From Zizania palustris (lineage: Eukaryota; Streptophyta; Magnoliopsida; Poales; Poaceae), in NCBI GenBank assembly GCA_019279435.1, contig JAAALK010000081.1, forward strand, positions 56,411,318-56,475,317: DNA of 64,000 bases, written 5' to 3'. Both the position numbers and the translations under genes were made by a program. Below are positions 46,140 to 54,512 of this stretch, piece after piece (position 1 is the first letter of the stretch; each line of letters starts with the position of its first letter). The notes under the pieces were generated by a model, which searched no databases, had not been told where the DNA came from, and was given only the letters and a program-made list of their open reading frames with translations.

Positions 46140-47662
46140 TTCTCTCCTTCTTGGCTGCAAACCGTCCTCGGTTTGTTCTTGTGTTCATCATCAATGCAAC
46201 TCCTAGCAAAAGAACCATTATTGCGCAGTATCTCTTGTTCTTTAAACATGTGGTGAATTGAAGAAAACCAACTCACCAAATCCTTTGCTTGAACAAATGA
46301 CATCGAATATGTACTTTTATATATGGGAGCAGGAATTGTGGCATTGCTAAGCAGCCCACAAGGCTCTCCTTCTTGAAAACAAACCTGTGTATTTAAATCA
46401 AAACAAGAGACTCTCGAGATAATAGGATTAGTTAAAGCACCTTGGTCGAGACTATTATTTTCAGAATTTACATGTTGTTTCAAATCTGAACATATGTAAA
46501 CTCTATGCACAAAGTATACTCCTTGATCATTGTATTTTCCAATTACGTGAAAACTCGTTTGATCAGGACATGGCAAATCAGGTCTAGTGAGTAATTTCTC
46601 ATTTAAAGTACTAAGTTCACAAAGATCATCAAGTTCAATATAACCCCAAGTATTTAAAGAAGATAACAATTTCTGTTCTTCCTTTTCACTAGTAATGTGA
46701 ACAACATGTATCAAATCACTTAAAGGTTTGGCAACAAAGTCAACCTGTTCATTAACTAGTTGTGGCATGTATACTAGTGAAGTATTAACACACAACTCTT
46801 CTTTATTACAAGGAGTGTCAAGCAAATCATCTGGTAACAAAGCAATTTCAGCAAAAGATTCTACTAACGGTGGCTCTATAATAGCATGAATAGTGGACAA
46901 TTGTGTTTTATCAGGAGTACACTCACCTTGATTAATTTCAGCACATAAATTACCTTGCAAAACATTTTCCGATGATGTAAGTGCATTTTTATTCTCCTTT
47001 TCCTGTTCAAAGTTAGTAGTACTAGCAAGAAAACTGATTGGTGTCGCCTCTAAATCAATAGCAATCTGAATTTCAGCTCGACATGCAAGTTCAAACAATT
47101 GAGAGAGAGAATTATATGTTTCATGAAGAAGCATTTCCTGAATTTCCTTGTTAAGCCCACGTAAAAACCTTTGTTCTATAGATTCTTCACATTCATCTAT
47201 AGCACAACGTAATAAACAAGTATGCATATCATGATAGTATGAGGCAACACTTCTGCTATCTTGTTTTAAACATTGTAGTTTCTTTAATAGAATATCGGCA
47301 TAATATGGAGGAACAAAAGCATCTCTCAAATATTTCTTTAAGTCTTTCCAAGATTGAGGTATTTTATCATGTCTACAAAGATGTTTCCAATGATATGCAG
47401 CATCTTTAACTAACACTTTAGAGGCAGCCATAACCTTTTCTCTTTCAGACAAGTTATACTTTTTAAATTCATTATCTACATCTAGCTCCCATTGAATATA
47501 TGCATGAGGATCATAATTTCCTTCAAAATAAGGTATTGTACATTTGAACCTGGCTAGAAATTCATCACATACCTCATATTTATCATGTTGATCCCTCATG
47601 TGTTGATGAAGATATTTATATTGGGCTTCACTATATCCTATCTCCTTGTGTATCCCTGCCAT
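45776..47662 (-). CDS. Gag-like protein, C-terminus inside the LTR
   Basis: Intact frame of about 628 codons from the ATG at 47662 (MAGIHKEIGYSEAQYK). Residues ~35-185 fit the retrotransposon gag domain: IPYFEGNYDPHAYIQWELDV, EREKVMAASKVLVKDAAYHW, QSWKDLKKYLRDAFVP, SRSVASYYHDMHTCL and RFLRGLNKEIQEML. The rest is acidic to neutral, with no zinc knuckle and no protease DSG/DTG. After about residue 508 the frame runs through the internal/LTR border into the 3' LTR and stops at 45776. Family role: particle formation; polymerase would have to come from another element. An intact long frame in an element without enzymes suggests recent activity in trans. An upstream in-frame TTG extension to 47689 is less likely as start. 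Confidence 0.85.
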   Translation of the reverse strand: MAGIHKEIGYSEAQYKYLHQHMRDQHDKYEVCDEFLARFKCTIPYFEGNYDPHAYIQWELDVDNEFKKYNLSEREKVMAASKVLVKDAAYHWKHLCRHDKIPQSWKDLKKYLRDAFVPPYYADILLKKLQCLKQDSRSVASYYHDMHTCLLRCAIDECEESIEQRFLRGLNKEIQEMLLHETYNSLSQLFELACRAEIQIAIDLEATPISFLASTTNFEQEKENKNALTSSENVLQGNLCAEINQGECTPDKTQLSTIHAIIEPPLVESFAEIALLPDDLLDTPCNKEELCVNTSLVYMPQLVNEQVDFVAKPLSDLIHVVHITSEKEEQKLLSSLNTWGYIELDDLCELSTLNEKLLTRPDLPCPDQTSFHVIGKYNDQGVYFVHRVYICSDLKQHVNSENNSLDQGALTNPIISRVSCFDLNTQVCFQEGEPCGLLSNATIPAPIYKSTYSMSFVQAKDLVSWFSSIHHMFKEQEILRNNGSFARSCIDDEHKNKPRTVCSQEGENDEDITSSDITMLILYNKQPKVHSFYIRFTFYIFELRMLHNELALFSITEILSWIKRHVKSTSRAWNIMEVDWGPSQGHENIIYNFGMLFMCQEKVEINFYTISTRIRTAWIAPNSNVHNV

Positions 47663-48049
47663 GATCAGTAGTAGACAAGAAACATACAAATAATATGTAC
47701 GCTCCTATTAACTACAAGGTTGTGGAGGCACAAAAATCACACTCGCTCAATCCTGTATCAAGCTCTTACAAGTTCTTACCAATGCAAGCAGGAGGTGTTG
47801 TACACCGACTTAACCACAAACAACATGGAGATTAGATGTATCGATGCCTTGGCAAACACTTGGTTGTACAAGCTGTAGTCAAATCTGTGGAGCTCTAGGT
47901 AGGCTGAAATATGTAGCAAGGATAACTAGAACCACATTAGCATAAGCAAATTGAGTAGTTGTTCAATGTCATTATTGTGCTGGTCCTAGGCTTGAACGTA
48001 CTAGAGACGCGAGCCTAGACACAAACGATACCACCAAATCGACAAAGGT

Positions 48050-48190
48050 AGAACTAGCTTTCCTTCTCTTTTGTCACAACTTTTTTCTTCACTTTTTTTT
48101 CTTTTCTCTTTTTTTTTGGTGCAGCTTTTTTTCTTCTTTTTTTGAGCACCTTTCTGTTTTTTTTTCTTTTTTTCTCTCCTTTTTTTAAAG
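48050..48190 (-). repeat. Purine-rich low-complexity tract in the leader of the gag-only element
   Basis: About 140 bp of T/C runs on plus (A/G on minus) between primer site and ORF. The Lys-rich frame through it (48198-48001) is a composition artefact. Confidence 0.8.
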
Positions 48191-48672
48191 AACAGCAAAG
48201 GACAATGTGACGCTTAGTACATGACTCTCGAACATTGTACGTTCCAAACCAGAAAGCAAACGACCGAAAAAGAAAATGACTCTAAACAGAAAAATAAAGA
48301 TCCTCTTGTAAGCTTTCCAAAAAGTATTAAAACTCTCCAATCCGAGTTGGCATGTGCGAGATATGATAGTTTTAGTAACACCTGCACAACCTGCCCGAAT
48401 TATACCCGAATTCCAGAATAACAAACCGACTAAACAGACCAAAACACGGTGATAAAAACGTGAAAAGAACTCGAAACTCTAAACGAACTAAACGCTAAGA
48501 CCAGCAACTTCACACGACGATGCAACCAAAAACTCAAAATGCCGATACTAAGCAGAACTAGTAATAGGCTCAAAGAGGCTTGGATCTCGGGTAATTTTTT
48601 TGTGTGGCTTTTTCTGGACTGTAGGAAAAAAATGAAAAAAACTCACCGAGCAACGAAAGCTCTGATACCACT

Positions 48673-49669
48673 TGATGGGGGAATAGACTCGGGTGGCCCG
48701 ATCTTTCGGTGAGAGGATAGAGAGAAGATAACTTCGATTGGAAGGAGACGACGTTGACGACCCGACTACAACCGTACGAGACGTTCGTGTTGCGCCTTAG
48801 CGATCGATACACCAACTCCAAGGGTTGTTGATCTTATCGGTGATCAACCTTGTTCCTGCAAGCAATCGAAGAACAAGCAAGAACAAGATAAAGGAGCAAC
48901 TAGAATTGCTGGATATGAAAGACGCACAGGGATAGTTGGGGTTCTGAAACGTGAAACCGGCGATCTAACCGATCACGGGTTTACACGGACAAGTAGCATT
49001 GGCTAAACTTTTATCTAATCAAAACCCAAATTACAACTGAAGTCTCTAGGGTTATTTATAGCCCTAGGGACGTTCCCAATGTTTGGAAAACTTATTACAT
49101 ATGGAAATGACTAATTATTTCCAAAACAGATTGACTACAAAATGGAAATTCCGTGCTTAATTGGCTCGGCCTAAAAAAGGAACACGCATTGATTTGGTGA
49201 TTGCGATCTCCTCCGATGGAATCTGGATATGTGGCTGGATCCGTTGGAAAGAGGACGTATCAAGCTTTCCAAAAAGTCCAAGATCATCCAAATCGGAGTT
49301 TCCATTTAAACGTTATGCACATTTGAATTCGGTGCTATCCATGCAGTCCGAATCCGTGTCGAAATTGTGTAGAAGTTAATCTCCACTTTCTCTTGGCACA
49401 TAAATAACGTCCCAAAATTGTATATTATGTTTTCATGGCCTTGACTTGGTCCCCAATCAACTTCCATGATGTTCCATGCTCTTGATGTGCTCTTAACGTG
49501 TCGCTTGATCCATGAAAGAATTTCTGTAATTGAAAACAAAGCCAACTCATTGTGTAGCATCCTTAGCTCAAATATATAAAATGTAAATCTAATATAGAAT
49601 GAATGAACCTTGGGTTGTTTATTGTAAAGTATAAGCATGGTTATATCCGAGCTAGTGATGTCCTCATCA
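48673..49669 (-). repeat. 5' LTR of the gag-only element
   Basis: 997 bp, next to the primer site. TATA box on minus near 49050-49063. It carries the same terminal ORF segment as the 3' LTR, here without the upstream gag. Confidence 0.9.
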
Positions 49670-49991
49670 TTCTGCCTCGCAAGAAGAAACCCCTTCGGAT
49701 CCCTACTGTGAGGCCCAAGAGGATCTCCCGCAGTGCACCACCCGCCGGACCATCCAGCTCTTCGACCCCGACCGTCTCCCACGAGCCTGAGATTGAGCCG
49801 TCCCCCGAGCTACCGTAGACGTAGTTTTACGGTTGATTGTTTTTCATTTATGCTTGCTTGTATTACCATTCATGTCAAAACATAAGGCATGAATGAAGAA
49901 ATAAATAAATGTAACCGCAAGAACGGTACCTTTTGAAATAAAATATAAAGAGTTCTCTAAAATAAATATTGTCTACTTTGAAAACTCCAGG

Positions 49992-51464
49992 ATGACCAAC
50001 ACTCAGGGTTCCGACGTTCCTCAGAATGGAGGAGAGAGTGGCAACTTGCCACAATGGGGAGCCACTGGACAAAGGCAAGCCCCAAATGCTAATCACCCCA
50101 CACTGGCTGAGATGATGGCCACTCAGAACCAGTTGGTTGCTGCCCTATTGAATCAGATGCAACAGCAGCAGCAGCAGATGCAGGAGCAGCAGGCTCATTT
50201 CTTCCGCCTCCACCAACAGCCCGAGCTGCCCCGACCCGCCAGACCAGCTCCCGCTCCCGCATCTCAGCTCTCAGAGTTCCTCCGAGTCCGCCCACCAACC
50301 TTCTCAAGCACCACCAACCCCATGGAGGCAGGGGATTGGTTGCGAGCTATCGAGAAAAAGCTCGATCTGCTGACCTGCACTGAGCGGGAGAAGGTGGCCT
50401 TCGCCACCCATGAACTCCATGGTCCCGCCGCAGAATGGTGGGACAACCTTCGTGAGACCCTGCCAGAGGGACACGCCCACACTTGGGCAGAGTTCTCAGC
50501 TGCTTTCCGTGCCGCTCACATCCCCGACGGCATTATAGCTCAGAAGCAACAAAAGTTTAGGGACCTGCAGCAGGGGAGCAGGTCCGTAACAGAATATCTG
50601 CATGAGTTCAACAGGTTGGCCAGGTACGCACCTGAAGAGGTTCGTACGGATGCGGCCAGGCAAGACAAGTTCCTTAGGGGACTAAAGGATGAGTTGTCCC
50701 TACAACTCATCTCTGGAGATTTCGCCAACTTCCAAAAGTTGGTGAACAAAGCCATCATGCAGGAGACCCAACAAAATAAGGTTGACCTGAAGAAAAAGAG
50801 GATGATAGCCTTCAGGCAGAACCAAGGCATGGCACAGAGGCCCCGCTTCACCCCTCCTACATCAGCACCGCAGTACCACCCCCGCCCAGTATATCGTCCG
50901 GCACCACCTGCCACCAGTGCCGGAGCCGGACACCCTCGCCCCACTCCCGCCGCACCAGCCGCCCCAACTGCCCCGGCCAAGAAGCCGGAGATTCTGAGAG
51001 ACAGGCACGGCAAGCCTGTAGTTTGCTTCAATTGCCGCCAGGAGGGGCACTACTCCCATCAGTGCCCTCATCCCAAGCGTACTCAAGGCGTCGCTTCAAA
51101 CCCCGCCGTCCGCGCCAAAGTCAACCACGTCACCGCCGAAGAAGCCCAGGCCGCACCGGAAATAGTCATGGGTAAGTTTATGGTTCATTCATCACTTGCA
51201 GTGGTATTATTTGACACCGGAGCTACACACTCCTTTATATCAACTGCTTTTGTGGAAAGTAATGCCCTGGACGTAAGTGAACTACCCAGACCAGTATTGA
51301 TAGCTACCCCGGGCAAACAAACCCTCGCCTATTCTTTTAGTCCAAGGGTATGGGTAGATATCCAAGGCACGATATTTTGGGCCGACCCCATTCTAATAGA
51401 ATGTCAAGGTTTGGATCTCATTCTAGGGATGGATTGGCTAAATAAACATCAAGGAGTGATATAA
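49992..51464 (+). CDS. Gag-protease of the chromovirus
   Basis: 490 codons from the ATG at 49992 (MTNTQGSDVPQNG). Gln-rich coiled segment at residues ~50-75; gag domain ~95-260 (FLRVRPPTFSSTTNPMEAGDW, ELHGPAAEWWDNL, QGSRSVTEYLHEFNRLARYAPEE); Pro-rich linker; zinc knuckle CFNCRQEGHYSHQC near residue 345; protease from ~405 with DTGATHSF and LILGMDWL. Gag forms the particle and binds RNA; the protease matures it. It ends at TAA 51462-51464, and pol continues in the same frame after the stop. Confidence 0.92.
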   Translation: MTNTQGSDVPQNGGESGNLPQWGATGQRQAPNANHPTLAEMMATQNQLVAALLNQMQQQQQQMQEQQAHFFRLHQQPELPRPARPAPAPASQLSEFLRVRPPTFSSTTNPMEAGDWLRAIEKKLDLLTCTEREKVAFATHELHGPAAEWWDNLRETLPEGHAHTWAEFSAAFRAAHIPDGIIAQKQQKFRDLQQGSRSVTEYLHEFNRLARYAPEEVRTDAARQDKFLRGLKDELSLQLISGDFANFQKLVNKAIMQETQQNKVDLKKKRMIAFRQNQGMAQRPRFTPPTSAPQYHPRPVYRPAPPATSAGAGHPRPTPAAPAAPTAPAKKPEILRDRHGKPVVCFNCRQEGHYSHQCPHPKRTQGVASNPAVRAKVNHVTAEEAQAAPEIVMGKFMVHSSLAVVLFDTGATHSFISTAFVESNALDVSELPRPVLIATPGKQTLAYSFSPRVWVDIQGTIFWADPILIECQGLDLILGMDWLNKHQGVI

Positions 51465-51485
51465 TGTGCCCAGAGAAAGGCGACT

Positions 51486-54400
51486 GTGACTAATGAAGAA
51501 GGGACTATCGTCACATTCCAGATGCCAAGCATGAAGGCCGGAAGGACAAGACTACATCAGATTACCTTGGAGGAGATACCAGTAGTCAGTGAATACCCGG
51601 ACGTATTCCCAGAGGATCTACCAGGGATGCCACCCAAGAGGGACATCGAGTTCAGGATTGACTTGGTGCCCGGAACCACCCCCATTTACAAGCGACCATA
51701 CCAGATGGCCGCCAATGAGTTAGCTGAGATGAAGCAGCAGTTGGAGGATCTCGAGAAGAAAGGCTACATCAGACCTAGCACGTCGCCATGGGGTGCTCCC
51801 GTAATCTTCGTCGAGAAGAAAGAAGACAAGGCAAAGCGTATGTGTGTGGATTATCGCGCCTTGAATGAAGTAACCATCAAGAATAAGTATCCATTGCCTC
51901 GGATCGATGATCTCTTCGACCAGTTAAAAGGAGCTACAGTATTCTCGAAGATCGACTTGCGTTCTAGTTATCATCAGTTAAGGATTCGAGAAGAAGATAT
52001 ACCCAAGACTGCCTTTACCACCCGTTATGGATTGTATGAGTGCACAGTTATGTCTTTTGGATTGACCAACGCCCCGGCATTCTTCATGAATATGATGAAT
52101 AAGGTGTTCATGGAGTATTTGGACAAATTCATCGTAGTCTTCATAGACGACATCCTCATTTATTCCAAAGACCAGAAAGAGCACGAGGCTCACCTCCGGT
52201 TAACCTTAGGAAAGCTAAGGGAACACCAATTGTATGCCAAGTACAGCAAATGCAAGTTTTGGACTGCAGAAGTAAAATTCCTTGGACACATCATCTCTGC
52301 GCAAGGAATCGCAGTAGACCTTGCCACCGTAGAAGCAGTTACGGATTGGCTGCCACCCACGAACGTGTCCGAGATACGGAGTTTTCTGGGTCTGGCCGGA
52401 TATTATCGGAGGTTCATTGAGAGTTTTTCTAAGATAGCCAAGCCAATGACCAAGTTGTTGCAGAAAGGAGAGAAGTTTGAATGGACTCCTGAATGCGAGG
52501 AAAGTTTCCGCACTCTCAAGACCCATCTGGTGTCAGCACCCATACTAACCCTACCCGATATCCGTAAAGACTTCCATGTCTACTGTGACGCATCTCGCCA
52601 AGGATTGGGATGTGTTCTTATGCAAGATGGAAAAGTTATCTCTTATGCCTCCCGTCAGTTGAGACCTCATGAGTTGAACTACCCGACCCATGATTTGGAA
52701 TTAGCCGCTGTAGTACACGCCCTTAAGATTTGGAGGCACTATTTGGTTGGAAATCGCTGTGAGATCTTTACGGATCACAAGAGCTTGAAGTACATCTGCA
52801 CACAGCCAGACCTCAATCTGAGGCAAAGACGATGGTTGGAACTAATCAAGGACTATGACTTAGGTATTCACTACCGCCCCGGAAAAGCAAATGTGGTAGC
52901 TGATGCATTAAGTCGCAAGGGATATTGCACCGCCATGATGATTCAAGAACACGCGCCCTTGTTATGTAGAGAGATGGAAAAGTTGAATCTTGGATTAACC
53001 ACAGGAGCATATCTAGCCACCTTGGAGACTCAACCTGTCCTGTTCGAACAAATCCGCGAAGCTCAATTGGAAGACCCGGATATAGCTGCCATTAGGAAGA
53101 ACATGAGACAAGGAAAAGCCCCAGGATTTTCAGAGGACGAAAACGGCACCATATGGTTTGGAATCCGGATATGTGTACCAGATAAGCCAGAGTTAAAGAC
53201 CCTTATCCTGGGAGAAGCCCATGAGACATTATACTCCATTCATCCCGGCAGTACCAAGATGTACCAGGACCTGAAGGAACGTTATTGGTGGGTCAGCATG
53301 AAAAGAGAGATTGCACAGTTCGTCGCCGAGTGTGACACCTGCAGAAGAGTAAAAGCTGAACATCAGAGGCCTGCAGGATTGTTACAGCCACTTAAAGTGC
53401 CTGAATGGAAGTGGGAAGAGATCGGTATGGATTTCATCACCGGACTACCAAAGACCCAACTTGGCTATGATTCTATTTGGGTGATCATCGATCGGCTTAC
53501 GAAAGTAGCACATTTCATAGCCGTCAAGACGACCTTTAGTGGCCCTAAGCTGGTAGAACTATACATGGCCCGGATCGTATGTCTTCACGGAGTACCCAAG
53601 AAGATAGTATCCGACAGAGGAAGTCAGTTTACCTCTCATTTCTGGAAGAACCTTCAAGAGGAGATGGGCACGAGATTGAATTTCAGTACCGCTTACCACC
53701 CTCAGACAGATGGACAAACAGAGAGGGTGAATCAGATATCGGAGGATATGCTTCGAGCATGTGTCTTGGATTTTGGAGCCACTTGGGACAAGATCTTGCC
53801 GTACGCTGAGTTTTCGTACAACAACAGCTATCAAGCCAGCCTTCAGATGTCTCCTTTTGAAGCCCTATATGGACGTAAGTGCAGGACGCCTCTACTTTGG
53901 GACCAAACTGGTGAATCCCAAGTGTTCGGAACAGACATTCTTCGTGAAGCTGAAGAGAAGGTGCGGATCATCAGAGACCGACTCAAGACAGCCCAATCAC
54001 GACAAAAGAGCTACGCAGACAATCGTCGCCGAGACCTAGCCTTTGAAGAAGGAGATCATGTTTACCTTCGAGTTACGCCTCTCCGTGGTACTCAACGGTT
54101 TAACATGAGAGGAAAGTTGGCCCCTCGATATGTTGGACCATTTCCCATTGTTCGACGCCAAGGCGAAGTTGCGTATCAGTTGGAATTACCACACTCATTG
54201 GCTGGAGTACATGACGTATTTCACGTATCCCAACTCAAGAAGTGTCTGCGCATTCCGACAGACCAAGTGGACCTACAGCAGTTGGATGTCCAAGAGGATC
54301 TGACCTATGTGGAAAAGCCGGTTAAGATATTGGAAGTCAAAGAAAGAACCACCAGGAGTCGGGTCATCCGCTTCTGCAAGGTGCAGTGGAGCAATCATCC

Positions 54401-54500
54401 GATAGAGGAAGCTACATGGGAAAAAGAAGATGAACTCAAGGCACAGCATCCTGAGCTATTCGAGGATCGATCCGAATCTCGAGGACGAGATTCTCTGTAA
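51486..54500 (+). CDS. Pol of the chromovirus: RT, RNase H, integrase, chromodomain
   Basis: Open for 1,004 codons in the frame of gag-protease. Reverse transcriptase ~55-270 with VVFIDDILIYS near residue 220; RNase H from ~365 with YCDASRQGLGC and DLELAAVV; integrase zinc motif (HETLYSIH...CDTCRRVK) ~580-615; integrase core D648, D709, E745 in GMDFITGLP, VSDRGSQF and GQTERVN (approximate numbers); GPF/Y motif KLAPRYVGPFP; chromodomain ~938-998 (LTYVEKPVKIL, VQWSNHPIEEATWE), which guides integration to marked chromatin in the family. All catalytic residues are present. The listed start is where the frame opens; the natural start is inside gag-protease. Confidence 0.93.
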   Translation: MTNEEGTIVTFQMPSMKAGRTRLHQITLEEIPVVSEYPDVFPEDLPGMPPKRDIEFRIDLVPGTTPIYKRPYQMAANELAEMKQQLEDLEKKGYIRPSTSPWGAPVIFVEKKEDKAKRMCVDYRALNEVTIKNKYPLPRIDDLFDQLKGATVFSKIDLRSSYHQLRIREEDIPKTAFTTRYGLYECTVMSFGLTNAPAFFMNMMNKVFMEYLDKFIVVFIDDILIYSKDQKEHEAHLRLTLGKLREHQLYAKYSKCKFWTAEVKFLGHIISAQGIAVDLATVEAVTDWLPPTNVSEIRSFLGLAGYYRRFIESFSKIAKPMTKLLQKGEKFEWTPECEESFRTLKTHLVSAPILTLPDIRKDFHVYCDASRQGLGCVLMQDGKVISYASRQLRPHELNYPTHDLELAAVVHALKIWRHYLVGNRCEIFTDHKSLKYICTQPDLNLRQRRWLELIKDYDLGIHYRPGKANVVADALSRKGYCTAMMIQEHAPLLCREMEKLNLGLTTGAYLATLETQPVLFEQIREAQLEDPDIAAIRKNMRQGKAPGFSEDENGTIWFGIRICVPDKPELKTLILGEAHETLYSIHPGSTKMYQDLKERYWWVSMKREIAQFVAECDTCRRVKAEHQRPAGLLQPLKVPEWKWEEIGMDFITGLPKTQLGYDSIWVIIDRLTKVAHFIAVKTTFSGPKLVELYMARIVCLHGVPKKIVSDRGSQFTSHFWKNLQEEMGTRLNFSTAYHPQTDGQTERVNQISEDMLRACVLDFGATWDKILPYAEFSYNNSYQASLQMSPFEALYGRKCRTPLLWDQTGESQVFGTDILREAEEKVRIIRDRLKTAQSRQKSYADNRRRDLAFEEGDHVYLRVTPLRGTQRFNMRGKLAPRYVGPFPIVRRQGEVAYQLELPHSLAGVHDVFHVSQLKKCLRIPTDQVDLQQLDVQEDLTYVEKPVKILEVKERTTRSRVIRFCKVQWSNHPIEEATWEKEDELKAQHPELFEDRSESRGRDSL

Positions 54501-54512
54501 GGGGGATAGGAT
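54498..54512 (+). promoter_or_regulatory. Polypurine tract of the chromovirus
   Basis: TAAGGGGGATAGGAT next to the 3' LTR primes plus-strand synthesis. It overlaps the pol stop codon. Confidence 0.85.

Larger units (their letters stand above)
45142..49669 (-). mobile_element. Gag-only LTR retrotransposon, non-autonomous
   Basis: LTRs 45142-46139 (998 bp) and 48673-49669 (997 bp), both TGATGGGGG...CTCATCA, with perfect duplication TTCTG (45137-45141 and 49670-49674). The primer site (minus TGGTATCAGAGC, plus 48659-48670) sits two bases from the right LTR, so the element reads on minus. It encodes one long Gag-like ORF and no protease, RT or integrase. LTRs are about 2% apart by eye, mostly near the U3 end. 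It interrupts the chromovirus accessory ORF. Confidence 0.92.
44659..49818 (+). pseudogene. Accessory ORF upstream of gag in the chromovirus, split by insertion
   Basis: The ATG at 44659 lies 124 nt after the primer site. The frame runs to 45141, is interrupted by the 4.5 kb element, and resumes after the TTCTG duplication at 49675-49818 (TAG), about 210 codons in all. The N-terminal half contains GFEHEPMYHGVF, FCEVTVVV and GPTFLVASQRTALQAL, a small globular pattern. Residues ~95-155 form a heptad-rich coiled coil (DLNRENGDLRRRI, EELRRQNELLRQRV). The C-terminus is basic and Pro/Ser-rich (PRKKKPLRIPTVRPKR), perhaps nuclear-targeting. It is not Gag, which follows at 49992. I do not know its function; accessory ORFs ahead of gag occur in some grass retroelements. 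Confidence 0.75.

Noticed and set aside
48001..48198. Lys-rich 65-codon frame on minus
   Set aside because: It is a translation of the purine-rich tract in the leader of the gag-only element.
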